From NCBI GenBank assembly GCA_031286225.1, contig JAITUQ010000018.1:1-45063 (forward strand): a DNA stretch of 45,063 nt, given 5' to 3'. The notes beneath the pieces are model-generated. The model saw only the letters and a program-made list of their open reading frames with translations. It did not search any database and had not been told where the DNA came from. The translations under genes and the position numbers were made by a program. Source of the DNA: Candidatus Methanorudis spinitermitis (GTDB lineage Archaea > Methanobacteriota > Methanobacteria > Methanobacteriales > Methanobacteriaceae). How positions within the stretch are numbered: the first letter of the stretch is position 1; each line of letters begins with the position of its first letter. Positions 1 through 8,737 of the stretch are shown in pieces.

Positions 1-230
1 TTTTTACTTTTACTTAAGTCATAGCCGGCTACTTCTATATTTCCACTGTCGGCTACATCTAGTGCTCCTATCATGTTGAGTAGTGTTGATTTTCCTGAAC
101 CTGATGGACCGATTATTGATACAAATTCTCCTTTTTTTATTTCGAGATCTATCCCATTTAAAGCTTTTATACGTCCTTTTTCATAGCTTTTTTCAAGGTT
201 TTCTATCTTTACAATATTTTCATCATTCAT
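1..230 (-). CDS. ABC transporter ATP-binding protein, MacB/LolD type (partial, N-terminus)
   Basis: Only the first 76 residues lie in the window; the rest runs off the left edge. The protein opens with an aromatic residue (Tyr16) of the kind that stacks on adenine, and has a clear Walker A loop, GPSGSGKST, at residues 41-49. The stretch after it (LLNMIGALDVADSG) is typical of the LolD/MacB/FtsE branch of ABC ATPases, which partner FtsX-like permeases. It follows the permease gene on the same strand with a 22-base gap, so the two are almost certainly co-transcribed and form one complex at the membrane. Substrate cannot be told: members of this family export lipoproteins, peptides or antibiotics, or act as mechanotransmitters. 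The start is fixed by a full-consensus ribosome binding site. Confidence 0.9.
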   Translation of the reverse strand, partial: MNDENIVKIENLEKSYEKGRIKALNGIDLEIKKGEFVSIIGPSGSGKSTLLNMIGALDVADSGNIEVAGYDLSKSK

Positions 231-236
231 AAAAAT

Positions 237-245
237 TCACCTCCT
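237..245 (-). promoter_or_regulatory. Full-consensus Shine-Dalgarno site of the ABC ATPase
   Basis: Read on the minus strand this is AGGAGGTGA, ending 6 bases before the ATG at 230-228. It is one of the strongest ribosome binding sites in the window and lies in the short gap between the permease stop and the ATPase start, which suggests independent, strong re-initiation on a shared transcript. Confidence 0.85.
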
Positions 246-252
246 ATCATAT

Positions 253-1386
253 CTATTCATATCTTAATGCCTCAGTTGGTGGAAGTCTACTAGCTCTCCA
301 TGCAGGATAAAACCCTCCAATCAATCCAACAATAATAGCTACTCCAAATGCTTGCATGAATGTTCCAATATTATAAACAGGAGTCATATTTCCAAGTATG
401 TTTAAATAGGTCAATAATTCCATACCTCCTATTCCAATTAGTGATCCTATAATTCCTGCTGTTATTGTTAGTACTAAGGATTCTCCAAGTATCATTCCAA
501 GAATTCTTTTTCCTTTCCATCCCACAGCTTTTAAAACACCTATTTCTCTGGTTCGTTCATAAACTGACATAATCATGGTGTTAATAATTCCTATTCCTCC
601 TATAAGAATTGCTAATAATGATATTCCCCATGAAGCAGCATTTACCATATCTAATGATTCAGCTACCATTTCAACATCTGTTATAGATGTAACTGTTGTT
701 ATATTATCTCCATATTCTTCATCTATTTTTTTGGTTACAGAATTTACATCTACTCCACTTTCAACATATACATAAATGATACTAACTTTTCCAGAATCGT
801 CAACTAATTTTTGCACATCTTTAATAGAAGTTAAAAGCCCATTATCTTGACTAGGATCTCCAGATTCAAAAACACCTACAATGGTGAATTTTTGATTTTT
901 AATAGTTATTTCATCTCCTACACTTTTATTCAAGTCTTCTAAAGCTAATTTACCTACTAATAATTCTTTTGAATCATCTTTAATCATTCTTCCTTTTGTT
1001 ATTGTCATCTTCATTGAACTAGTGTCAAAATCATTTTTAGGGTCAATTCCTATTAGCATTGAATAGGGTTTATTTTCTAGAGGTACCATTCCAATATAAA
1101 CTCCTTCTACATTTTTCACTCCATTAATATTTTGGATTTTATCTAACCATTCTTCATCTAAAGTAGCAGTACCATAAGGAGTACCCATAGCATCAGATTC
1201 TTTACTAAGTATTGAGAAATCAGCTCCTCCTGCACTAAGAGTGTCATCTAACGCTGTTGTTAAACCAGCTGTAATAGCTCCAAGAGCCACGATTGTAGCT
1301 ATTCCTATTCCAATTCCAATAATAGCAAGTAAAGCCCTGCTTTTATTTCGAAAAGGATTTTTTATTAATAATTTCAAAAATGACAT
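253..1386 (-). CDS. ABC transporter permease, FtsX/MacB family
   Basis: A 377-residue membrane subunit of a MacB-like ABC transporter. It has an N-terminal membrane helix (roughly residues 14-38, rich in Ile/Gly/Ala), a soluble extracytoplasmic domain of about 200 residues matching the MacB core domain layout, and three C-terminal helices of the FtsX domain (about 250-275, 295-325, 340-360) ending in the usual PAWRASRLPPTEALRYE tail. The segment YERTREIGVLKAVG before the third helix is the conserved coupling region that contacts the ATPase. An ATG lies 18 bases upstream (1404), but I prefer 1386 because GGAAGGT sits just before it and the protein then starts MSFLKLLIKN as relatives do. The ATPase gene follows directly. 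The substrate is unknown. Confidence 0.9.
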   Translation of the reverse strand: MSFLKLLIKNPFRNKSRALLAIIGIGIGIATIVALGAITAGLTTALDDTLSAGGADFSILSKESDAMGTPYGTATLDEEWLDKIQNINGVKNVEGVYIGMVPLENKPYSMLIGIDPKNDFDTSSMKMTITKGRMIKDDSKELLVGKLALEDLNKSVGDEITIKNQKFTIVGVFESGDPSQDNGLLTSIKDVQKLVDDSGKVSIIYVYVESGVDVNSVTKKIDEEYGDNITTVTSITDVEMVAESLDMVNAASWGISLLAILIGGIGIINTMIMSVYERTREIGVLKAVGWKGKRILGMILGESLVLTITAGIIGSLIGIGGMELLTYLNILGNMTPVYNIGTFMQAFGVAIIVGLIGGFYPAWRASRLPPTEALRYE

Positions 1387-1494
1387 ATTAACCTTCCATA
1401 CCATATTTTTTTAATTTAACATTTTATCTTTTTTTTTAATCAAAATTTCAACTTTTTTTTAATTTTTTTAATTTTATAGAAATTATAGTGGTAT

Positions 1495-2298
1495 TTATTC
1501 TTTTGATTCATTATATATTAAACCTAGAGCTCTTGCAGAAAAGATCTCAACATAAGGATTAACAATTAATGATACAAATATAACTCCAATAAATGGAATA
1601 AAAACAATAATTCCAATTACTAAATTAATAAAACTAGAAATAACTGTAAATAGAATAACCCAAACAATATAATTTTTCCACTTTATCTGACCAATTTTTT
1701 TAAATACATCTATCATATTAACAGCAGTAGCTAAACTTTTAGTTTCAGCTAAAACTGCTTTTGCAACTAAAAACAATAGGCTGAATAATATATAAAGAAT
1801 CAATGCAAGAATTAAAACTATTAAAATGTTAAGATCATTCCCGATTGTAATTGATTCTAATGTTTGGTTAATGGACCCATAAACAGCATAATTACTGATA
1901 ATTTGATTAATAAAGTCAAATGCACCAACTATATAAAATGTAATTAAAGTTACTATCACTGGAATTATGTAATATACTATGGTTAGAACTACTACTTTAA
2001 TTCCATCAATAATATTATTAACCCAGTCAAGTTCAGGTATATTTCTTTCTAAATTGTTTATTGTGTTTCTAGTTATACTCAATGTATACCCAGAAATAAT
2101 AAGAATTATTATCAGTAATAAGATGAGGGATATAATATTCAATATATCAATAGGTAGATTTCTGTGTATTCCAATCCAAAATATTGGTAAAATATTAAAA
2201 ATATTCATTACAACAAAGAGAATTCCTAATATTATTAATTTTTTCCATTCCCTAATTGGATAAGTAAGAGAATCATCAAAAAGTTTTACAATTTTCAT
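1495..2298 (-). CDS. DUF4013-type multi-pass membrane protein
   Basis: A 267-residue, very hydrophobic protein with five to six predicted membrane segments (about 22-45, 53-76, 102-127, 155-180, 212-250). The opening, a short amphipathic stretch followed by a Trp-Lys-Lys pair and the first helix, and the motif with LDWVNNIIDGIK before the third helix look like the DUF4013 family, which is frequent and often multi-copy in Methanobacteriales. No function is established for the family. An AAAGGTA site lies about 8 bases before the ATG. It is on the same strand as the ABC genes but about 110 bases upstream of the permease, so co-transcription is possible but not shown. The family call rests on recalled features. 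Confidence 0.7.
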   Translation of the reverse strand: MKIVKLFDDSLTYPIREWKKLIILGILFVVMNIFNILPIFWIGIHRNLPIDILNIISLILLLIIILIISGYTLSITRNTINNLERNIPELDWVNNIIDGIKVVVLTIVYYIIPVIVTLITFYIVGAFDFINQIISNYAVYGSINQTLESITIGNDLNILIVLILALILYILFSLLFLVAKAVLAETKSLATAVNMIDVFKKIGQIKWKNYIVWVILFTVISSFINLVIGIIVFIPFIGVIFVSLIVNPYVEIFSARALGLIYNESKE

Positions 2299-2831
2299 TC
2301 TTTTTACCTTTATACTTTAAGTTAAATATTTAATTTAATACCTTTTATTCCTTAATTATTACTTATAGGTTATTTGGTCTTTTTTAACTTAATTAAAATA
2401 AGTAATATGAAAGATTTATGAATAATAATGTATACAAGAGAATAATTTTTTTTAATAAGCTTTTCGCATTTTTTGTTATATATGTTTGACTTTTTGTAAA
2501 TAACTATTTACGTTTTGTTAATTATATTTAACTATTATTTATAATTTACTATTTTTTGCATTATTATCAAACAAGTAAAAATCACATTTAAAATTCTACA
2601 AAATATTTACAAAGTATATTATAATCTATAAAATTTCAATAATTATCAACTATAAATGATTGAAATGAATAAACTATAATTAAATGAAAAACATATGATT
2701 TCATAATGTTTAGCTATTTTGTTGTTTATTAAAGATAATAATTTGAATAAATTTTTAATATTTTTTTTATAAAATATTATTTAAAAGTTAATTTATTTTT
2801 ATCTGTAAAATATTGCTTAGGAGTAATTTGT
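2299..2831. other. Divergent A/T-rich intergenic region
   Basis: About 530 bases between two divergently transcribed genes, with no open frame I would defend. It should hold both promoters. The one notable element is a compact 7-bp inverted repeat at 2496-2511, listed separately. Confidence 0.6.
2496..2511. promoter_or_regulatory. Inverted repeat, possible operator
   Basis: The sequence GTAAATA-ac-TATTTAC is a perfect 7-bp inverted repeat with a 2-base centre, and it has G/C at both ends, unlike the surrounding A/T. It lies between divergent genes, where a dimeric repressor could act on either. A regulator is not identified, and short dyads arise by chance in such DNA. Confidence 0.3.
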
Positions 2832-3401
2832 ATGGCAAATGTTGTTCTATTAAGTGGTAGTCCACGAAAAAATAGTAATACAATGGATGTTTTAGATATT
2901 TGTGCTAAAGAAATAGAAAAAAATGGATTAAATACTGAACTAATAAGTCTTCGAGGAATGAAAATTCAATCTTGTGTTGCTTGTAATAAATGTGTAGAAA
3001 AGGGCAATTGTGTTTTAAAAGATGGTTTAAATGAGATCATTGAAAAAATAAGAGTAGCTAATGGGTTTATACCCGCTGCTCCAGTTTACTTTGGTACAGC
3101 TAGAGGAGACATAATGTCTGCATTACAAAGAATTGGAAAAGTTTCAAGAGGAACAGACGAATTTTTATCTTGGATGGTTGGTGGACCGATAGCTGTAGCT
3201 AGAAGAGGAGGCCATACATTAACTTTACAAGAAATGTCTATGTTTTTTCCAATTAATGACATGATAATGGTTGGATCTAGATATTGGAATATGGTGTTTG
3301 CTTATGAAGAGGGAACTACTAATCAAGACCCTGAAGGACTTGAAATGGTTAAATTATTTGGAAAAAATGTAGCTAATCTTATTAAAAAAATAAAAGGCTG
3401 A
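2832..3401 (+). CDS. Iron-sulfur flavoprotein (Isf-like, flavodoxin fold)
   Basis: A 189-residue protein of the NADPH-dependent FMN reductase / iron-sulfur flavoprotein group. The N-terminus has the FMN phosphate loop SGSPRKNSNT (residues 8-17). Four cysteines form a compact cluster motif C48-X2-C51-X2-C54-X5-C60, the arrangement that binds a [4Fe-4S] cluster in methanogen Isf proteins. Isf proteins take electrons from ferredoxin and have been linked to O2 or peroxide reduction; that role is inferred here from the family. GGAG at 2820-2823 stands 8 bases before the ATG, fixing the start. It heads a run of four small redox genes on this strand. Confidence 0.85.
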   Translation: MANVVLLSGSPRKNSNTMDVLDICAKEIEKNGLNTELISLRGMKIQSCVACNKCVEKGNCVLKDGLNEIIEKIRVANGFIPAAPVYFGTARGDIMSALQRIGKVSRGTDEFLSWMVGGPIAVARRGGHTLTLQEMSMFFPINDMIMVGSRYWNMVFAYEEGTTNQDPEGLEMVKLFGKNVANLIKKIKG

Positions 3402-3495
3402 TTTTTTTTAATTCAATTATTAATGTTGTTTTAAAAATAAAGGTTGATGTTATTCTTTTTAATTTAATAATTTTTTTTTAAAAGTAAAGCTTGAT
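3393..3495 (+). repeat. Three degenerate copies of a ~46-base T-rich unit
   Basis: The decamer AAAGG(C/T)TGAT, or AAAGCTTGAT, recurs at 3393, 3439 and 3486, each time followed by a T/A-rich run containing TTTTTAATT. The spacing is 46 then 47 bases. The first copy overlaps the end of the flavoprotein gene. It looks like duplication of the gene end with its oligo-T terminator, and the T tracts could end transcription of the gene in series. Confidence 0.45.
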
Positions 3496-3555
3496 TTTAT
3501 TTTTTTAATTTAATTAATATTATTTTTTGAAATTTATTTTATTTTGGTGTTAAAC

Positions 3556-3885
3556 ATGAAAATAGCTATTGCTTCATCAGATGGAAAAAATGTGGATTTA
3601 CATTTTGGAAAAGCAAAATCTCTCTGTATTTTTGACTTTGATGGAGAAAATGAAAAATTTATTGAGAGAAGAACTGTAGAATTTAAACAAGATCAAAAAC
3701 ATCAATGGATGAAAACATTAAAAGCTATTGAAGATTGTGATGTAGTAATTTGTGCTCAAGCTGGATTTAAATCAAAATTTGGGATTGAAGAATCTGGAAT
3801 AAAACTTGTTGAAGATGAAGGTCTGCTTGACGAAGTTTTAAAAAGATATATAGATCATTGCAAGTTTATGAATAGTCCATTATGA
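3556..3885 (+). CDS. NifX/NafY-like dinitrogenase iron-molybdenum cofactor-binding family protein
   Basis: A 109-residue single-domain protein of the Nitro_FeMo-Co family. It begins MKIAIASSDGKNVDLHFGKA, the usual strand plus His-Phe-Gly loop of this fold, and contains DCDVVICAQAG, matching the conserved middle region with Cys. Related small proteins in methanogens bind metal clusters or occur away from any nif genes; no nif genes are visible here, so a role in nitrogen fixation should not be assumed. A reading from TTG at 3544 is possible, but GGTG at 3546-3549 precedes the ATG at 3556, which I take as the start. It sits between two flavoproteins, which suggests a redox or metal-cluster role. 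Confidence 0.75.
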   Translation: MKIAIASSDGKNVDLHFGKAKSLCIFDFDGENEKFIERRTVEFKQDQKHQWMKTLKAIEDCDVVICAQAGFKSKFGIEESGIKLVEDEGLLDEVLKRYIDHCKFMNSPL

Positions 3886-4056
3886 TTAGTAAGATATTGT
3901 GTGGAATAAAGGAATAATAGGTGAATTAAAGAATATTATAGAATTTAACAAGATACAGGATTTTTCCTGGGAATTTAAGAACATATTTTAGAATCAGAAA
4001 TAATAGGGATGGAATTTACTTAAAAAACAAAAATAGCTAACGAAAAACTAAATATT

Positions 4057-4069
4057 AGGTGATAATTTG
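4057..4069 (+). promoter_or_regulatory. Ribosome binding site and TTG start of the first flavodoxin
   Basis: AGGTGAT (4057-4063) precedes TTG at 4067-4069. The translation from this codon begins with the first beta strand of the flavodoxin fold, so TTG initiation is needed to give a whole domain. Confidence 0.7.
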
Positions 4070-4513
4070 AAATCTATAATTATTTATGAATCTGTACATC
4101 ATAATAACACAGAAAAAATAGCTAAAGCTATTGCTCATGAGATTGGCGGCGAACTTATTAATGTTAGAAATATGAATACTGATGATTTAAATAAATATGA
4201 TTTAGTTGGGTTTGGATCAGGTATTTATTATAATAAAATTCATAAAAATATTAAAAAATTTGTAGAAAAAATAGAAAATGCAGATAAACAAAAATCTTTC
4301 CTATTTACAACAAGTGGAAGAGGAAAAAAAGATTTTACAGAAAAATTTAAAGAATTACTGAATTCTAAAGGTTTTGATGCTGTTTCAACTTTTTCATGTA
4401 AAGGTTTTGACACATTCGGACCATTAAAAATTATTGGTGGAATTAATAAAGGAAGACCAAATGAAAAAGACATAAAAAATGCTCGAAATTTTGCCAAATA
4501 TTTAATTCAATGA
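4067..4513 (+). CDS. Flavodoxin
   Basis: A 148-residue flavodoxin-domain protein, the usual size for a free-standing flavodoxin. The FMN phosphate loop is YESVHHNNTEKIA near residues 7-19, and the later flavin-stacking loop is GFGSGIYYNKIH (about residues 48-59), followed by FLFTTSGRG. It most likely carries electrons as an FMN protein in the cytoplasm. It appears to start with TTG: AGGTGAT at 4057-4063 is placed 3 bases upstream, and no ATG near the N-terminus would keep the fold whole. It belongs to the redox cluster at 2832-5229, but the gaps (180-240 bases) suggest separate transcripts. Confidence 0.85.
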   Translation: MKSIIIYESVHHNNTEKIAKAIAHEIGGELINVRNMNTDDLNKYDLVGFGSGIYYNKIHKNIKKFVEKIENADKQKSFLFTTSGRGKKDFTEKFKELLNSKGFDAVSTFSCKGFDTFGPLKIIGGINKGRPNEKDIKNARNFAKYLIQ

Positions 4514-4755
4514 AAAAGCTATTTTTTGTATCTTATAATCGGTTTAGATTCATACAGATAAGTCATAATTTCATAGCCCAATATACTTTTTAAAAATTAT
4601 CATAATCATTTTAAAATTTTTTAAAAATTTTACTTAAAATTTAAATTTTTATAATTATAACTATAAGTTCACCATAATTAATAATCATTAAATTAGGTTT
4701 TTTATTATTGAATGGATAAAGAGAATATAAATATTTAAAAAATATAATAGTAAAC

Positions 4756-5229
4756 ATGAAAACATTAATAGTTTATTACTCAAGAACAAAAATTACAGCA
4801 AATGTAGCTAAAATTCTTAAAAAAAAGTTTGGATCGGATATAGAAGAAATAAAAGATGTTAAAAATCGTTCAGGTAGAATTGGATGGATTAAATCTTGTC
4901 TTGATGCAATTAGAGGAGTTTCTTCAGAAATAAAACCTATAGAAAAAGATCCATCAGAATATGATACTGTTATAATTGGAACTCCAGTTTGGGCTTCTAC
5001 AATGGCTAGTCCAATTTTAACGTATATAACTGAAAACAAGGAAAAATTTAATGACATTGCCTTTTTTTGTACATGTGGACATGGTGGTTATGAAGAAACA
5101 TTAGCTAAAATGGAAAAAATTTCAGCTAAAAAGCCTTTAGAAACATTATTTTTAACAAAATCTGATATAAACGCATATGATGATAAATTAGGATCTTATA
5201 CTAATAAAATTAAAAGTAGATTGGAGTAA
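4756..5229 (+). CDS. Flavodoxin-family protein
   Basis: A 157-residue flavodoxin-like protein, distinct in sequence from the one just upstream. It starts MKTLIVYYSRTKITANVAK, with the FMN phosphate loop at residues 8-16, and has IIGTPVWASTMASPI (about 75-89), the loop that packs on the flavin in the FMN-binding NAD(P)H-dehydrogenase/flavodoxin_4 group. A further segment FFCTCGHGGYEET has a Cys-Thr-Cys pair that could be redox active; this is inference. No clear ribosome binding site precedes the ATG, so a leaderless or weakly led message is possible. Electron partner unknown. Confidence 0.8.
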   Translation: MKTLIVYYSRTKITANVAKILKKKFGSDIEEIKDVKNRSGRIGWIKSCLDAIRGVSSEIKPIEKDPSEYDTVIIGTPVWASTMASPILTYITENKEKFNDIAFFCTCGHGGYEETLAKMEKISAKKPLETLFLTKSDINAYDDKLGSYTNKIKSRLE

Positions 5230-5348
5230 ATTCCCTACAAACTAAAAAATTTTTTTATAGACTATACTTAGTTTTATTAACTTGTTTAAATAAGTAGATA
5301 ATAAATTATGTTATAACTAACTATTAATACATTAGGGGAACTAATAAA

Positions 5349-5771
5349 ATGTTTGAATTAGAATTTTGGATTATATTATTTGTGGCATGTATACTTTTGG
5401 AAATAATGACAACTGGGTTTTTCCTATTGTCTATAGGAATTGGTTCAGCTACTGCAGCAGTAGCTAACTATATTGGTTTTGATCCTATAACTCAATTATT
5501 AATTTTTGTAATTGTTACAGTTATTTGTTTAATAGCTTCAAGACCACTAGCAAAAAAATTAACCCAAGGATCCCCTAAAAAAAGAGCAGCTTCTGATAGA
5601 TTACTTGGAAAAGAAGGAACTGTTGTAGAACCTATTAATATTGAAAATAGTGGTATGGTTAATATATTTGGGGAAAGTTGGAGAGCAATAGCCGATGAAA
5701 GTATTTCAATTGGAGAAAAAATAATTGTTGAAGAAATAAAAGGTGTTAGATTAAAAGTTACTAAGAAATAG
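5349..5771 (+). CDS. nfeD: NfeD family membrane protein
   Basis: A 140-residue short-form NfeD protein. Residues 5-70 hold three membrane segments, and the C-terminal part (about 80-140) is the OB-fold domain with the typical pattern G-x-E-G-T-V and a later SWRAIADE. Short NfeD proteins of this kind are encoded next to a stomatin/SPFH protein, and that partner follows 150 bases downstream. Together they are thought to organise membrane microdomains; the exact job is unknown. AGGGGA about 10 bases upstream serves as ribosome binding site. There is no protease domain, unlike long NfeD forms. Confidence 0.85.
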   Translation: MFELEFWIILFVACILLEIMTTGFFLLSIGIGSATAAVANYIGFDPITQLLIFVIVTVICLIASRPLAKKLTQGSPKKRAASDRLLGKEGTVVEPINIENSGMVNIFGESWRAIADESISIGEKIIVEEIKGVRLKVTKK

Positions 5772-5922
5772 CATTTAGCATAAAATTTAAGTTGTAAATA
5801 GTTAAATATACTAAAAAAATACACTTTTTTAATAATAAATATTTAGTTTATTAAATGTAACTTTTTGGTTATAATCTTTGTAAATAAATATAAAAAAAAT
5901 TTAAAATTAAAGAGAGGATAAA

Positions 5923-6933
5923 ATGGATTTTTTAACAGGCATAATTATAATTATTATAGTATTTGTTTTAGCATTTAAATCAGTGAAAATATTAAGACCA
6001 TATGAAAAAGCTGTTGTTGAAAGGTTTGGTAAATATCAAAGAACAGTAGCTAGCGGTTTAGTATTCATAATTCCATTTATTGAAGAAATTAGGAAAGTAG
6101 ATCTTCGTGAACAAGTAGTAGATGTTCCACCTCAAGAAGTAATTACAAAAGATAACACTGTAGTTGTAGTTGATTGCGTTATCTTTTATGAGGTTACAGA
6201 TCCATTTAATGCAGTTTATAATGTCGTGAACTTTTATCAAGCTATAACAAAATTAGCACAAACAAATCTAAGAAATATTGTAGGTGATTTGGAACTTGAT
6301 CAAACACTTACCTCAAGAGAAATGATAAATGCCCAACTTCGTGAGGTGTTAGATGAAGCTACTGATAAATGGGGAACTCGAGTTGTTAGAGTAGAAATTC
6401 AAAGAATTGAACCTCCAAAAGACATTGTAGATGCAATGAGTAAGCAAATGAAAGCTGAAAGGATGAAAAGAGCTACTATTCTCGAAGCAGAAGGATATAA
6501 ACAATCTGAAATTAAAAGAGCTGAAGGTGACAAACAAGCAGCTATTTTAGAAGCAGAAGGTAAGGCAGAAGCTATTAAAAAAGTAGCTGATGCAAATAAA
6601 TATCAAGAAATAGCTATTGCAGAAGGTCAAGCAAGAGCTACAATAGATGTTTATAATGCAATCCATGAAGGAGGTCCTACCAATGATTTAATAGCTATTA
6701 AATATTTGGAAGCTCTTGAAAAAGTAGCTAATGGAAATTCAACTAAAATTTTCCTTCCAACAGAAGTTTCTGGAATTTTAGGGTCAATTGGTGGAATAGC
6801 TGAGCTATTTAACAATGAAGATTTAAACAAAAAGGAGATTGAAACAGAATCATCTACAAAAAGCCAAGTTAGAAAAATAATGGAAAAAGTTAAAGAACAA
6901 TCTAAAGAAACCCATCCAGATAATGGGAACTAA
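5923..6933 (+). CDS. Stomatin-like SPFH/band 7 protein
   Basis: A 336-residue SPFH protein. An N-terminal hydrophobic helix (residues 2-20) anchors it, then comes the SPFH domain (about 20-180) with RPYEKAVVERFGKY and the stomatin signature region REQVVDVPPQEVITKDN. Residues about 180-260 form a charged Ala/Glu/Lys-rich helix with repeated EAEG/RAEG units (AERMKRATILEAEG, IKRAEGDKQAAILEAEG), which drives oligomer formation. The charged C-terminal tail (about 285-336) is variable. AGAGGAT sits just upstream of the ATG. The NfeD neighbour supports a membrane-scaffold role, as in the prokaryotic stomatin-NfeD pair. Confidence 0.9.
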   Translation: MDFLTGIIIIIIVFVLAFKSVKILRPYEKAVVERFGKYQRTVASGLVFIIPFIEEIRKVDLREQVVDVPPQEVITKDNTVVVVDCVIFYEVTDPFNAVYNVVNFYQAITKLAQTNLRNIVGDLELDQTLTSREMINAQLREVLDEATDKWGTRVVRVEIQRIEPPKDIVDAMSKQMKAERMKRATILEAEGYKQSEIKRAEGDKQAAILEAEGKAEAIKKVADANKYQEIAIAEGQARATIDVYNAIHEGGPTNDLIAIKYLEALEKVANGNSTKIFLPTEVSGILGSIGGIAELFNNEDLNKKEIETESSTKSQVRKIMEKVKEQSKETHPDNGN

Positions 6934-7159
6934 AAAATAAATAAAAAGGCTGTATTTTCACTATTTTTTTTATTTTTTTCTATTTTATTTTTATTATAGC
7001 TACTATTTAGTTACTTATAGTTAATCTATAGCTACTTTATAATTATTTTATAATTTGTACTTAGTTCCTAACTATTTTAAGATATTTTTTGATGTAGATA
7101 AAAATTATAGAAATTATAAAAATAATAAAATTGAATAATAAATAACTTAAGATGATATT

Positions 7160-8128
7160 ATGAGTATCAAAATTGGAATTGTAGGATATGGTAATTTAGG
7201 AAAAGGTGCTGAATTAGCTATTGAACAAAATGAAGATATGGAACTTGTAGCTATTTTTACAAGAAGAGATCTATATACTTTAAACAACTCAAAAATGGTA
7301 AATATTAGTGAAATTGAAAGATATAAAGGAAAAATTGACGTGATGATACTATGTGGAGGTTCAGCTACTGATCTTCCAAAACAAACACCAAAAATAGCTA
7401 AGACTTTTAACACAGTTGACAGCTTTGATAATCATGTAAATATTCCACAGCACTTTGAAAAAGTTGATAAAATAGGAAAAGAATTTGAAACATTGAATTT
7501 AGTATCTGCTGGTTGGGATCCTGGTTTATTTTCAATTTATAAGATTTTAAGTGAATCAATCCTTCCAGTTGGAAATACTTATTCTTTTTGGGGAGAAGGA
7601 GTAAGTCAAGGTCATTCAGATGCTATAAGAAGAATTGAAGATGTAATTGATGCTAAACAATATACTATTCCTATTGAAAGTGCATTAAATAAAGTAAGAT
7701 CTGGAAAAAACCCAGTGCTTACAACAAGAGAAAAACATCTAAGAAAATGTTATGTTGTAGTTGAAGATAAAGCAGATAAAGTAGCTATTGAGCTTGAAAT
7801 CAAAAATATGCCTAACTACTTTGATGAATATGATACTGAGGTAAATTTTATTTCTCAAAAAGAGCTAGATGAAAACCATGCTGGTATGCCACATGGTGGA
7901 TATGTATTAAGAACTGGAGAATCAAAAACTGGAACAAAACAAAGAATGGAATTTGTGTTAGAACTTGGAAGTAATCCTGAATTTACGTCTAGTGTACTGG
8001 TAGCTTATGCAAGAGCAGTTAAGAGAATTAGTGATAATGGTCAAACTGGATGTTTAACAGTATTCGATGTTCCATTAGCTATGCTTTCACCAAAATCTAA
8101 TGCAACTTTAAGAAAAGAGCTATTATAA
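7160..8128 (+). CDS. ddh: meso-Diaminopimelate D-dehydrogenase
   Basis: A 322-residue enzyme, close to the family norm of about 320-330. It makes meso-diaminopimelate from tetrahydrodipicolinate, ammonia and NADPH in one step. The N-terminus has the dinucleotide fold IGIVGYGNLGKG (residues 5-16), with RRD soon after the second strand as expected for NADP. Later motifs SAGWDPGLFS, FWGEGVSQGHSDA and MPHGGYVLRTGE are hallmarks of the Ddh substrate domain. No lysine genes lie next to it, so it stands alone. Many methanogens use the DapL aminotransferase route instead, so this gene may be an addition or replacement, possibly by transfer from bacteria. The product would feed lysine, since pseudomurein contains lysine and not diaminopimelate. 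Confidence 0.9.
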   Translation: MSIKIGIVGYGNLGKGAELAIEQNEDMELVAIFTRRDLYTLNNSKMVNISEIERYKGKIDVMILCGGSATDLPKQTPKIAKTFNTVDSFDNHVNIPQHFEKVDKIGKEFETLNLVSAGWDPGLFSIYKILSESILPVGNTYSFWGEGVSQGHSDAIRRIEDVIDAKQYTIPIESALNKVRSGKNPVLTTREKHLRKCYVVVEDKADKVAIELEIKNMPNYFDEYDTEVNFISQKELDENHAGMPHGGYVLRTGESKTGTKQRMEFVLELGSNPEFTSSVLVAYARAVKRISDNGQTGCLTVFDVPLAMLSPKSNATLRKELL

Positions 8129-8472
8129 CTTTTATTAAACCGACAGTATAGATGATACTTAACTTTTATTTATAATTTTTTGATTTAATTTATCATTCTT
8201 ATACTTTTTATTCTTATAATTTTTTCAAACAAAAACTTAATGTTTTTTTTCAAGAATAAATCTTAAATAGTACCTTATTATAAAAATAAAATGATTTTTT
8301 AATTAAAAAAGTTTTTATTAAATAATCTAATATAAATTAATAATCAATTAAACCAATAAATAATTTTTTTAAATTATTTAAAACAATTGTTATAACATAT
8401 ATTAAATGAAATTATTAAAAAGAGTTTCAAAGCTATTAACTTGAATGATTAAAAAATATTCTTTTATTATTT

Positions 8473-8493
8473 TTATTAGTTTTAAACTAATAA
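8473..8493. repeat. 10-bp perfect inverted repeat with 1-base centre
   Basis: TTATTAGTTT is followed, after one T, by its exact complement AAACTAATAA. The centre is too short for a hairpin loop with the full stem, so it is more like a protein-binding dyad than a terminator. It lies in a convergent spacer. Confidence 0.35.
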
Positions 8494-8580
8494 TATGTAT
8501 AAAAGTTGAATAATATGATAATATATGAAAGAAAAAATAATATAAAATAACTATCTAGTAGATTATTTAGTTTTAATTGA

Positions 8581-8604
8581 TTAGCCACAATAATTAGTGG
8601 TTAA
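8581..8604. repeat. Hairpin with 8-bp stem
   Basis: TTAGCCAC and GTGGTTAA pair (one G-U) around an 8-base loop. It contains the only local G/C cluster in the spacer. It could be a terminator or processing site for the minus-strand padR transcript, or part of a small RNA. Confidence 0.35.
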
Positions 8605-8737
8605 AATTGCTAGTAGAATTTTTCATATGCTTTTTCTTTTTATTTTCTGAAATATTGATAAATCATAAATATCTAAAGTAGCTATTAGAAATTAAAGGTT
8701 ATAAAATATTAATTTACTGAAGATTAATTAAAAAATT

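Larger units (their letters stand above)
8129..8737. other. Convergent A/T-rich intergenic region
   Basis: About 610 bases between the ends of two convergent genes. No gene is supported. It contains a small hairpin just after ddh (AGTAT...ATACT, 8145-8159), a 10-bp inverted repeat at 8473-8493, and a hairpin with G/C in the stem at 8581-8604. A small RNA is conceivable but nothing shows one. Confidence 0.5.

Noticed and set aside
3544..3558. TTG start at 3544 for the NifX/NafY-like gene
   Set aside because: The GGTG ribosome site lies inside that short extension and fits the ATG at 3556, where the conserved domain starts.
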